DNA from: Streptomyces sp. NBC_01264
GTDB taxonomy: Bacteria; Actinomycetota; Actinomycetes; Streptomycetales; Streptomycetaceae
Direction of reading: 5' to 3'
NCBI RefSeq assembly: GCF_026340675.1
Contig: NZ_JAPEOX010000002.1
Coordinates: forward strand, 186,001 to 250,000
DNA length: 64,000 nt
Part shown: positions 34,773 to 43,454 of the stretch, piece by piece
How positions within the stretch are numbered: the stretch's first letter is position 1
How the letters are laid out: each line of letters opens with the position of its first letter
Position numbers and translations under genes: made by a program
The notes under the pieces: model-generated
The model's database searches: none
What the model was told of the DNA's origin: nothing
The model's input: only the letters and a program-made list of their open reading frames with translations

Positions 34773-36575
34773 TTACCGATCGCCAGCGGCAGCTTCGGCA
34801 AAGTACTGAAGCGTGTAAGCCGAAGTCAAACAGTTTTTCATTCCGGCCAGCTCCAGAACTGCCGCCTCAGGGGGATTTGCAAGACCATAGTCGACGATTG
34901 CCGCGTCAATATAATGCGTCCCCTCATGCATGATGATCCGATGAGCATATCCCGGGTCGGCGATATCGAAGAACTTGCCCGTGACGAGGATGCGCTCTCC
35001 CGGATAGGTCTGGGCAATAGTTGTCCGAGTCAGAACGTCGGCGCCGCCCTTGACGTAACGCAGCACCTTAGCATGAGGGATTTCTTCTATCATTTTCTTG
35101 TAGTAGCCTGCAAGCTCACCCCTCTCATCTACCCCTATATCACCAAACCATTTCCTCACCATCTTCGTGCTGGCATTGGCTGCGTCGTTTGGCCTCACAC
35201 TCCCCAGAACCCGCAGCGCCGCCTGGTAATACGCCAATGCTTTCGTTTTGCCGGCCTCTACTAGATCCGCCTTTGCGCCCTTTAGCTCCCTGGCTTCCAG
35301 CTGCGGGGCTCCGACCCCTGGCGCTGCAGCCCCTTCGTTACGGACTGCTCTGGCAAAATATTCGTAATTGTACGCACACTTAGAGGCGAAACCCGAGCCC
35401 CGGTCAGCCCACTTTATCGCAGCCTCGACACCACTTCCTGAACCAACGTCGGTTCCGGCTAGTGCGCGCGTTATCTCGTGAAGCAGGTCTGCCGCCTTCT
35501 GGGCGTCGCTGGCTTTCCAGAACGCACCAGTGAGCACAATCGGATTGCTTGAGCCACTGGTGAACGCCCTGATGGAGTCAGTGACCTCAGGCCCTGGCTT
35601 CAGGGGATGGTTTCTATCGTAATTTACAATCTTAAAATCGAGGATACCGTTAGCCGCAACCTTATAGGTCTCAACTATCGCTTCCGCTGCCTGTCGATTG
35701 TATTTTCCGAAATATGTTTCGTACTGCCAACTCGCCTTCCCTGCGTCAACAATGGCCTGCACGGCCGCCATTGCGTTCTCTGCCATATTCGCAGCCGAGT
35801 TCCTGAGGCCGTCGATAATGACCACTTGCTCAGGTGAAAGGTCGGGATTGTCGGAACCGTTCAGCGGCTTGCGCCAACGAGCCTTGGGGGCGGGCTTCTG
35901 GCGGCTTTTGATGAAGGCCTGGAATCCGTCTTCAGCGACCGCCTCATAGGTCCTACCATCTACCGGCTTGATGGTTTCACTCTTGACAAATACGTCAGGA
36001 CTCATGTGTTCCATCGCACCTTTCCCGGTAGCCAGTTTAAGTGACCGAAGGTAGGACGTCAGCCACTCACTGAGCTCCTCTGCAGGATGATACTGCCACC
36101 ACGGAAGAACTTCCCCCAAGATTCGATACAGCGAAACCGCTTCATCTTCATTTACATAGATGCTTCTCAATAGTTTCCGCTGCCTCTCCGTAACCCACTT
36201 AAAGTCAGCTGTTTTCACCTCCGGCCTCTCGGTCCCCCAGGCGTCACCGTAATTTGAGTTATCGACGATTTCTTTTGCCTGGTATGTGTTTTCCTCCAGC
36301 ATCTGCACCAGGGCCGGCGTGAGGATGGCTGTATTCTCATACCCGGGGCGCCAGCAGTCTTTCCAGTGGACCTCACTCAGCGCCGCCAGGAAAGCCACGA
36401 CTTCCGTCTTTTGCGGCCTAGTGAGAAATGCATCCTCAATTCTATTCCAGATGGTTTCGGCAGACAAAGTTTCCTGATAAAAACTCTCCCTAAGTTGGCC
36501 GATTATCCGACCGTGCACTATGTAGGTTCCCGCATAGGCCGAATTTCGTTCGACATCGGTGGGGGTGGATTCCAT
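34773..36575 (-). CDS. Protein with two M35-like (aspzincin) metallopeptidase domains, 600 aa
   Basis: ATG 36575 follows GAGGGAA; the upstream open frame is unlikely. No signal peptide. Residues 1-230 are helical and unassigned. Two similar modules follow. Module 1 (about 255-411) has 'YETYFGKYNRQAAEAIVETY', 'DLLHEITRALAGTDVG' (366-378) and 'AYNYEYFARAV' (401-411): His-Glu but Arg in place of the second His. Module 2 (about 445-595) has 'MVRKWFGDIGV', an intact 'HEGTH' (550-554), 'DYG' (562-564) and 'AYTLQYFAEA'. The spacing pattern matches the lysine-specific/deuterolysin M35 clan. Module 2 could be an active zinc peptidase; module 1 looks degenerate. The gene is noticeably A+T-richer than the window average, suggesting transfer. 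Target and secretion route are unknown. Confidence 0.7.
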   Translation of the reverse strand: MESTPTDVERNSAYAGTYIVHGRIIGQLRESFYQETLSAETIWNRIEDAFLTRPQKTEVVAFLAALSEVHWKDCWRPGYENTAILTPALVQMLEENTYQAKEIVDNSNYGDAWGTERPEVKTADFKWVTERQRKLLRSIYVNEDEAVSLYRILGEVLPWWQYHPAEELSEWLTSYLRSLKLATGKGAMEHMSPDVFVKSETIKPVDGRTYEAVAEDGFQAFIKSRQKPAPKARWRKPLNGSDNPDLSPEQVVIIDGLRNSAANMAENAMAAVQAIVDAGKASWQYETYFGKYNRQAAEAIVETYKVAANGILDFKIVNYDRNHPLKPGPEVTDSIRAFTSGSSNPIVLTGAFWKASDAQKAADLLHEITRALAGTDVGSGSGVEAAIKWADRGSGFASKCAYNYEYFARAVRNEGAAAPGVGAPQLEARELKGAKADLVEAGKTKALAYYQAALRVLGSVRPNDAANASTKMVRKWFGDIGVDERGELAGYYKKMIEEIPHAKVLRYVKGGADVLTRTTIAQTYPGERILVTGKFFDIADPGYAHRIIMHEGTHYIDAAIVDYGLANPPEAAVLELAGMKNCLTSAYTLQYFAEAAAGDR

Positions 36576-37202
36576 AATTTCCCTCGCAAAACTATGCAGA
36601 TGAGTTCTGATCCGCCCACGCGGCCGTAACGCGGTCCGCTGGCGAGTGGGTTGATTCATCTCATGATGCAAGGACCTGAAGGGCCAGACTGGCGCGTAAG
36701 TGCAATCCTCAGCGCAAATCTGGCCGGTACTCAGGCAGGGCGATTGCATAGTCGCGGTGATCTCGTGAGTGTGCAGGTCGCGGCGGTGTGACGACTGGGC
36801 TAATTCAAAGTCGATGATCGACTACATCGTTGCTGGTCAGGGGCTTGCATCCTGAAGCCGCACAACTGTTGCCTGACGGCCAATCAGGCGCACCGGACCC
36901 GTGAGACGCTCGACGACCTGCCGTGATGTCTTATCGAACGCGTGGGCGAACCAGAATTCGGCCACGCCCGTCTCGACTTTGAATCAGCCCTGGGTTCCGG
37001 ATCGCGTAGTGCGTGGTCAGCAGCGCCCAGATTTCCTGGCGGACCATCTCGGGCGACTTGGACCGCAAGGGGCGGGCCGGCCCGCTCCCGCACCCTTTCG
37101 CCAGACTTCTTGCCCTCACCCGCCTCGACACCCACCTCCACATCACCCCCACCCTGGCCGCAGCAGCCGAGCAGCCCTGACAAACAGTTGCGCAGGGTGA
37201 TG
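36576..37202 (+). other. Intergenic stretch, no secure gene
   Basis: About 630 bases between the M35-like gene and IS5-type element G. The left part should hold the promoter of the M35-like gene. Around 37100-37180 one plus frame reads 'FARLLALTRLDTHLHITPTL', which resembles the C-terminus of STAS anti-sigma-factor antagonists, so a decayed regulator gene is possible. Otherwise nothing was recognised. Confidence 0.4.
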
Positions 37203-37406
37203 TGAGAGCCTGGTGATGATGGGGCCAGCGGTTCGAATGGGAAGTTCCGGGGCCCAGGAGGCATGAAGAGAGGGGCCCTCTGGAGAGTTTTTCGTTGCGA
37301 CGAAACAACCCCGGAGGACCCCGTGCCGCAGTTCTACCAACTCGCCGTTCCTGCCGACAACTTCGCCACCCGTGCGTGTCGGTGTCTGCCGTGCCGGTTC
37401 GGGAAT

Positions 37407-38587
37407 GTGCCGTCGGACACGCCGGTGCGCGAGCGGACCTTCGAGACGGATATGACCGAGGCCGAGTGGGACAGGTCCGCACCGCGATCCCGGTGCCACC
37501 CTGGATGGACGGGCGCGGGGGCCGGCCCGAGGAGTACTGCCACCGCAGCATGCTGGACGCACTGCGCTATCTCACCGACAACGGAGGCAAGTGGCGTTCG
37601 CTGCCGGAGCCGTTCCCGCCGCCGCGCAAGGTCTTCGACTTCTTCCGCCGCTGGGTGCGCCAGGGCGTGTTCGCGCAGATCCACACCGTGCTGGTCAAGG
37701 AGATCCGCCGTCGTGCCGGACGCTCCGAGCAGCCGGCGGCCGCGGTCATCGACGCGCAGTCCCTCAAGGCAGCCGAGACGGTCGGCTCCGCGAGCCGGGG
37801 CTTCGACGGCGGTAAGCAGGTCAACGGCCGCAAGCGGCACATCGTCGTCGACACTCTCGGTCTGGTCCTGCTGGTGGCCGTCACCGCGGCCGATGTGAAC
37901 GACCGGACCGCCGCGATGGCCCTCTTCGCCCGCCTGGCCCTGCTGTTCCGGCAGGTCACCAAGGTCTGGGCGGACCACGGCTACGACGGCGAACTCGTGC
38001 CCTGGACCCTGCGGACCCTCGGTATCGACCTGGAGATCCCCGAGCACCCCGGCCGCCGCAAGGGCCACGGTTTCAAGGTCATCGCGAAACGGTGGATCGT
38101 GGAACGCACGCTCGCGTGGATCACCCGGCGGCGCCGCTGCGTCCGTGACTACGAACGCCGCACCGACCACCACGCCGCGTTCGTCCTGCTCGCGGTGGGC
38201 ATCAACATGAGCCGGCGCCTGGCCGGACCCGCCGACGCCGCGGCGCGGAAGGTCAGCCGGGCAGCCTGGTGCACTTCCCGTCACCCCGCTTCACGATCCA
38301 CCCCCGCACCGCGAGGCGGGAACACACATCCCGTGCCCGCTGCTGACGCGCCGGACTCGACTCCCAGCCCAGCCGCTCGGCCACCTGCCGGGCCAGCACC
38401 GGCCCCTGAGCCTCCCGCACGACGGCCAGCGCCGCCCGATACACCTCCGAGAGCACGCCCTCTCCCAGACCCGGCTCCCACGAGGGCACCGGCACACCCG
38501 CCGCCGGCCCCTTCCCCGCCGCCTTGGCACCTCCCACCCGGACCGGCACGGACTCGACCGCATCGGCGGCTTCCTCCACATCCGTGA
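37407..38587 (+). pseudogene. IS5-family transposase (element G), frameshifted near its start
   Basis: The N-terminus 'DTPVRERTFETDMTEAEWDR' (from GTG 37407) changes frame at about 37470 into 'VRTAIPVPPWMDGRGG'. From there one frame carries 'AAAVIDAQSLKAAETVG' (first Asp), 'VNGRKRHIVVDTLGLVL', 'VWADHGYDGELV' (second Asp) and 'RWIVERTLAWITRRRR' (Glu). The family protein normally ends near 'MSRRLAG' (about 38225). Here the frame continues to 38587 only because the opposite-strand gene keeps it open. A single base would restore the N-terminus. Confidence 0.82.
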
Positions 38588-38798
38588 TCACCGGGCTCAA
38601 CGAGGCCGCGGCCTCGACCAGTTCCGACCGTTCCTCCAGGGCCAGACGCAGCCGGCGCACCGCGTCCTCCTCCGCCGTGGCCTCTGCCAGCCAGAAGTCA
38701 ACCTGCTCCTGAGCCTCGGCCAGCAACACCTGCCACTCCGTCGCCTTCCCCCGCGCCAACTCGGCCTTCGCCGTCATCAACGACACCACGGACACCAT
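38253..38798 (-). CDS. IS-borne coiled-coil / winged-helix protein, 181 aa
   Basis: ATG 38798 is preceded by GGGAGG at 5-base spacing, better than the upstream ATG at 38813. Residues about 5-80 are coiled coil ('WQVLLAEAQEQVDFWLAEAT', 'AVRRLRLALEERSELVEAAA'). A Pro/Gly-rich linker follows. Residues about 115-180 resemble a winged helix ('VLSEVYRAALAVVREAQGPV', 'RARDVCSRLAVRGWIVKRGD'). Same architecture as the protein at 7159-7557, though sequence similarity is low by eye. It converges on, and may overlap, the transposase gene inside the same inverted ends. A regulatory or DNA-binding role is inferred. Confidence 0.72.
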   Translation of the reverse strand: MVSVVSLMTAKAELARGKATEWQVLLAEAQEQVDFWLAEATAEEDAVRRLRLALEERSELVEAAASLSPVITDVEEAADAVESVPVRVGGAKAAGKGPAAGVPVPSWEPGLGEGVLSEVYRAALAVVREAQGPVLARQVAERLGWESSPARQQRARDVCSRLAVRGWIVKRGDGKCTRLPG

Positions 38799-39052
38799 CG
38801 AGACCTCCCGCATCGCTCCCGGAACCCCCTCGATGCCTCTCCCGACCCTCCGACCACCACCCGCATCAAGAAAACGATCACCCGCCAGAGCGACCCCACT
38901 CGCACCGGCCAACCCTTGATCACCAAGCTCTGAGGGTGTGGCGTGCACTGGCACGACGCTGCTCCTGGGTGAAGCTGAGCCGGTAGACGGTTTTCAAGCC
39001 CAGGGGGCAGCAGTAAGTGTCAGTGACCACGAGAGTCGGGACCGGGGCCAGC

Positions 39053-39886
39053 ATGACGGTGCGGCCGTATGTGCCGCAGGACCGGGAGCGGGTGCTGGAG
39101 CTCTTCGAGAGCGACCGGCTGCCCGGCCGGCCTGCGGTGACAGACTCGATGCTCGGGCATGTCCTGGCCGGGTGCTGTCCCGGTGATGCGGCGGCCTCGC
39201 TGCTGGAGGAACCGCGCACGGACGTGGCGGTCGACCGCAGCGGCGAGGTCGTGGGGGGCATCGGCTGGGCGGTCCGCGCACAGGGCAGTGACGGGCTGCT
39301 GCTATGGCTGCACTGCGTTGAGGATGACCAGATGATCGCCGGGGTTCTGGTCCGGCACATGCTGGAACAGGCCGGACGGCGGACCGTGCACGCGTTCCAG
39401 GCCCCCACCGCGATCTCGTTCGCGGGCCTGCCGGTACGCAACCGCCGGGGTACCGCCGTAGCGCTGGAGGCTGCAGGATTCTCCCGCCAGGACGGCTGGA
39501 GCTACCTCCACCACCGCCTCGACACGCTGAGGCGCCTGCCGTACGAGGTCATCGACATCACCGAAAGCGCCGACCCGTACGGCTGGTACGTACGACTGCG
39601 GGAGAAGGACGGCACCCACGTCGGCCGAGCCGTCGTCAGCCAGCCCGTCGAGGGGACCGCCGTCCTGGAATGGATCACCCTCGCCCCGCAACCGGACGGG
39701 ACCGGCCACATTCTCCTCCAGCAGTGCCTGGCCCACCTCGCCGACCGAGGCGTCCGCGAACTCACTCTCCTCCTCGACACCCCCGCCGACCACACCGACC
39801 ACAGCTGGGGACCGGTCAGAGACCTCCACCAGCACGCCGGATTCCACGAAATCGACCAGCTGCACCCCTACATCCGCCGACCATGA
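39053..39886 (+). CDS. GNAT-family acetyltransferase-like protein, 277 aa
   Basis: ATG 39053 ('TVRPYVPQDRERVLELFESD') opens a typical GNAT N-terminus. A second, weaker GNAT-like half follows ('YGWYVRLREKDGTHVGRAVV', 'TLAPQPDGTGHILLQQCLAH', ending in 'LHQHAGFHEIDQLHPYIRR'). The Q/RxxGxG/A acetyl-CoA loop is poor in the first half; 'PDGTGHIL' may be its relic in the second. Substrate unknown. Immediately right of IS5-type element G. Confidence 0.7.
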   Translation: MTVRPYVPQDRERVLELFESDRLPGRPAVTDSMLGHVLAGCCPGDAAASLLEEPRTDVAVDRSGEVVGGIGWAVRAQGSDGLLLWLHCVEDDQMIAGVLVRHMLEQAGRRTVHAFQAPTAISFAGLPVRNRRGTAVALEAAGFSRQDGWSYLHHRLDTLRRLPYEVIDITESADPYGWYVRLREKDGTHVGRAVVSQPVEGTAVLEWITLAPQPDGTGHILLQQCLAHLADRGVRELTLLLDTPADHTDHSWGPVRDLHQHAGFHEIDQLHPYIRRP

Positions 39887-40083
39887 ACCGCTTCAACTCT
39901 CCGCATCCGGGCCTGATGGATGGCGCCGCGCTCGGCACAGCGGATGCCGCGGGCCAGCTTGTGCCATTGCACCCGCCGGGGCCGATCGCCGCGGAGTGGA
40001 CACTCTGTCAAAACTTCTGACAGCAACACCGGTTTCCTGAGCCGTTCCTACTCGGCCCCCGTACGCCGCGAACGTTCCCCAGC
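39887..40083 (+). other. Short intergenic segment at an amidase breakpoint
   Basis: No gene recognised. The upstream half of the following amidase gene is missing, so a deletion or recombination junction lies in or next to this stretch. Confidence 0.4.
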
Positions 40084-41136
40084 GTCTTCCGTCGGCGATG
40101 CGAGACCGGCCCGCCGCGACGGCTGCTCGACGTCATCGTGGCCGACGACCCGCAGACCCGCGGTGACCTCTGGCGCGCACAGCTCTGGGTGCCACTGCCC
40201 TCGTCGTCGCAGGTACGCCCCGCCTCCTACCCCGCCCTCGCACCCGTCGACGCCGAGGCCGCGTCCGACTCGCTCTCCGGCAAGCGTGTTGGGGTGCCCC
40301 GCATGTACATCAACGCCGACGCGGACGCCGGAACCAACCCGGACGGAGGGATCGGCGGGCAGACCGGGCAGCGCGTCGACACACGCCCATCGGTGATCAC
40401 CTTGTGGGCAGCCGCCCGCCGCGACCTGGAGGCCGCCGGCGACGAGGTGGTCGAGGTCGACTTCCCGGTCGTGACCAACTACGAGTCCGACCGCCCCGAC
40501 GCGCCTTCCCTGTTCACCCGCGAGTACCTCGCCTTCGAGATCGAGGACCTGTCCGCCTGGGCCTGGGACGACTTCTTGCGCGGCAACGGCGACCCGGCGC
40601 TGCCCTCCCTGGCCGAGGTCGACGCCACCCGCATCTGGCCCAAGCAGGACGGCGAACTGCCCGACCGCTACGAGGGCTTCGACGACACCATCGGGGATTA
40701 CCCCCGCTTCGTGCGCGAGCGCCCGTACGCCTCCCTCGCCGACATGCCGCACCTCGAACAGGGGCTGCGCGGGCTCGAAGAGACGCGCCGGGCCGACCTC
40801 GAGGCATGGATGGACGGACTGGGTCTGGACGCGGTGGTCTTCCCCGCGGTCGCGGACGTGGGCCCCGCCGACATGGACGTCTCCGTGTCCTCCGCCGACC
40901 TCGGCTGGCGCAACGGCGTCTGGGTCGCCAACGGCAACCTGGTCCCCCGCCACCTCGGCATCCCGACCGTGACCGTACCCATGGGCGCCATGTCGGACAC
41001 CGGCATGCCCGTCGGCCTGACCTTCGCGGGCCGCGCCTACGACGACAACGCCGTGCTGGTCCTCGCCACGGCCTTCGAGAAGACCGGCAGCCGACGCACG
41101 GAGCCGGTGCGTACGCCGCGACTGTCGGCACAGTGA
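40084..41136 (+). pseudogene. Amidase-signature family protein, C-terminal part only
   Basis: The frame from about 40084 encodes the C-terminal half of an amidase ('SGKRVGVPRMYINAD', 'EVVEVDFPVVTNYE', 'LDAVVFPAVADVGPADMD', 'LGIPTVTVPMGAMSDTGMPV', 'GLTFAGRAYDDNAVL'). The N-terminal domain with the Ser-Ser-Lys catalytic triad and the Gly/Ser-rich signature is absent. Upstream frames do not supply it. The GTG at 40138 has no ribosome-binding site. It is therefore a truncated, presumably dead gene, although its remaining frame is clean. Confidence 0.8.
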
Positions 41137-41180
41137 CCCGCTCGTGGCACCGCACTCCCGGAGGGGGCGGGGCCCCGGGT

Positions 41181-42242
41181 TCATGGCGCGAGGTGTTGCT
41201 CGAGGTCGTCGAGGATGCGCTGGAAGGGCCTGCGCAGGACTGCGGCGGCGGGGTGACTGTCGGCGCGGGCGTAGGCGGCGAGGCTTTCACGGGCTGTGGT
41301 CCGCGCCTGCTGTGAGTTCGCCCCGTCCAGGGTGGCGGTGATCGCCTCCACGGTGGATGCGGCCAGTCCGGGCAGGTACCGACGGGCGTTGGTGAGGACG
41401 GAGGCGAGGTCGTCCCTGCCGGTGAACGCGACGGTCTCTCCGGCCAGGACCGCCAGGTGCGGGGTGAGCCGGTCGGTGGTGATGACGGCGCGGGTCAGGT
41501 GTGCGACGGTGTCGCGGTGGCGGCGGCGCAACGGATTGAAGCGCATGGCGCGTTCGGCCTCGCGGGCCCGGACGGCGTGGCCGTGGATCGCTTCGATGTC
41601 GCTGGTGACGGCGGCCAGGTTGTCACGGACCGCGCCGGCATCGGTGCCGAGGATCGCCGTGGTGCGGGTGAGGGCCTGGATGAGGCGGGTGCGGGAGTCC
41701 ACGGTGAGCGTGGCAAGGGTGCGGCGGGGGTCCGGGGGCCACAGCAACGGCGCGAAGAGGATCGTCACGGCGGCTCCTGCTGCGGTCTCCCAAAGGCGGT
41801 GCAGGGCGTAGGCGTCCGGGGAGGTGCTGGCGAAGACGAGCAGGGAGGAGGCCGCGACCTGGACGTTCAGGGAACCGCCGGCTCGCAGGACCATTCCGGC
41901 AGCCAGCCCCAGGGCCACGACCAGGGCGAGTGCGGCGGTCGAGGGGTGCAGGACATTCAGGACGGCGATTCCGATGCAGACGCCCGCAACGACGCCCAGC
42001 ACCCGTTGGAGAGAAGTGGTCAGGGCGGTCATGGAGTCGCCGCGCAGGGCCACGAGCGGGACGACCGCGGCATAGACGGGCGGTTGGTCCGCTCCCAGCC
42101 ACAGCGCGGTCTGCCACGCGGCAACGACCGTGACGACGATCCGTGCCGCTAGAGGTCCCTCGGCGACGAGGATGTCCCGGGCCCGGCCGGTGCGCTTCGT
42201 TCGTGCGGCGGGGCTGTTCACCGGTGGGTCCCTGAGCGGCAT
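41181..42242 (-). CDS. FUSC / aromatic-acid-exporter-like membrane protein, second copy
   Basis: ATG 42242 opens 'PLRDPPVNSPAARTKRTGRA'. Membrane helices follow ('ARIVVTVVAAWQTALWLGAD', 'VCIGIAVLNVLHPSTAALAL', 'AVTILFAPLLWPPDPRR') and a cytoplasmic helical domain. It is paralogous to 17404-18480 with the same length (353 versus 358 residues) and the same landmark blocks ('SPDAYALHRLWETA' versus 'APDAYGIARVWETA'; 'AMRFNPLRRRHRDTVAHL' versus 'AMRFNPLHRRDRKLVAHL'). Substrate unknown. Upstream lies an IstB scrap. Confidence 0.85.
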   Translation of the reverse strand: MPLRDPPVNSPAARTKRTGRARDILVAEGPLAARIVVTVVAAWQTALWLGADQPPVYAAVVPLVALRGDSMTALTTSLQRVLGVVAGVCIGIAVLNVLHPSTAALALVVALGLAAGMVLRAGGSLNVQVAASSLLVFASTSPDAYALHRLWETAAGAAVTILFAPLLWPPDPRRTLATLTVDSRTRLIQALTRTTAILGTDAGAVRDNLAAVTSDIEAIHGHAVRAREAERAMRFNPLRRRHRDTVAHLTRAVITTDRLTPHLAVLAGETVAFTGRDDLASVLTNARRYLPGLAASTVEAITATLDGANSQQARTTARESLAAYARADSHPAAAVLRRPFQRILDDLEQHLAP

Positions 42243-42339
42243 TCGCTCTTCGTGACCCGGTGGCCGCAAGGGTCGGTGTCCGCCTGGAGCGGGATGCAGC
42301 GGGCGGTGATCCGGTGGGCGATCACGGAGGACGGGTGGC

Positions 42340-42500
42340 GGTTGGAGCCGGCTTCGGCGAGCTCGTTCACCAGCGCCGAGGTGGTGCCGCGGCGCAGTGA
42401 CAGCCCGGTCTCGGCGATCGCGGTGCCGATGGCGGTCAGCAGGCGGGACCCACGGGTGCCGGAGTCGCCGACCAGAACCAGCGGCCGTCCCTCGCCGACC
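42340..42500 (-). pseudogene. IS21-type IstB ATPase fragment
   Basis: The minus strand reads 'RPLVLVGDSGTRGSRLLTAI' and 'GTAIAETGLSLRRGTTSALV', followed by 'NELAEA'. This matches the Walker A region of IstB transposition helpers (normally GDSGTGKSHLL), with the P-loop Lys lost. Only about 50 codons are recognisable. Decayed. Confidence 0.6.
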
Positions 42501-43454
42501 GAGGTCGGAGGCTCCGGGTCCGCCACGGCCTCGGGGGCGATCTTCGAATTCCTGGCGAAGGGGACGCTGCCGGCGTCCTGCTCGTCGCCCTGATGGGTGA
42601 CGCTCATGGTCGCGCTCATGGGCCGTGGCCTTTCTGGGTCTGACGGTCGCGGCGGGCCGGGCACCGGGCTCAGCGGCCGGTCCTCCTTGCTCACGTCGGG
42701 CAGTGCCCTGCCCGGCTCGATGGCGGCAGAGGGCGCGCGCAGGGAGATCACCCGAGCGCCCGCGCTCTCGGCGATGCGGCCGGACGCAGCGGCACCGGTG
42801 TCGTCGAGGCGTTCCGCGTCCCCGCGGTCGGTCTGCTTCTTCGCCTTGCCGACCTCCACGGCGATGAGGCCGGTACTGACCGAGCCGCTCACCAGGCAGG
42901 CCGCATCGTCCGCCGCGACACCTTGAAGGGAACCGCCGGCTCCCGGCACGGCAACCCCATCTCACAGCGGGCCTGCCGGACCTCTCGCACACCACCTCGC
43001 GCGATCTGTGCGCCATCGGTCTCCCTGGCCTGGACCGTGATCAACAGCCACAGCGTGACGGCCGGAGAGCCCGCAACCGCCGATTACGCCGAAAAGTGGC
43101 ATGTCATGCACCATCGCACCCCGTGGAGCCCGGTCCCACGGGACATCGGTGGTTCCCGGATCCACCGGGAACGCGGCGCTCTGAGCGCAGGTGGCGAAGT
43201 CGCGCGGACCCGAGGTGGAGCAGGCCGCCCGCGCGAACGTCCTGTTCGACGCCCTGGACAACGCCGTGGCCCGGCGCGAGCACGTCGCCGGAGGGATCAG
43301 CTGCGTGCGGCCGCAACCGTGCCGCCGGTTCCGGACCGGAACCCGGGCGGCCGTACGCGTTGCTGTATCCGGCCGATCACAACGCGCGACCACGGCGTTC
43401 ATCCGTGCAAGGTCGGAATGCGTCCGTTCCCGCCCGTGAAGAGAAAGGCCCCCG
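42501..43454 (+). other. Region without a secure gene
   Basis: About 950 bases. The minus strand at 42700-42860 has a protein-like stretch ('VEVGKAKKQTDRGDAERLDD') of unknown family. The plus strand at 43195-43300 has 'RGPEVEQAARANVLFDALDN', perhaps a decayed regulator. A small hairpin GTTCCCGG-ATCCA-CCGGGAAC lies at 43152-43172. The last 60 bases precede the kelch gene and carry its GAGAAAGG site. Confidence 0.4.

Larger units (their letters stand above)
37203..38933 (+). mobile_element. IS5-type insertion sequence (G) with a convergent passenger gene
   Basis: The ends TGAGAGCCTGGTGATGATGG (from 37203) and, inverted, TCAGAGCTTGGTGATCAAGG (to 38933) match at 16 of 20 bases. The 1.73-kb length is unusual for IS5-type elements, because a second gene sits between transposase and right end on the opposite strand. 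The target duplication is uncertain. Confidence 0.7.

Noticed and set aside
39053..39886. Aminoglycoside acetyltransferase resistance gene
   Set aside because: GNAT-like features are generic and no motif ties it to antibiotic-modifying groups.
41181..43016. A 611-residue protein with a FUSC C-terminus
   Set aside because: The N-terminal 258 residues are low-complexity read-through over the IstB scrap; the FUSC protein has its own start at 42242.
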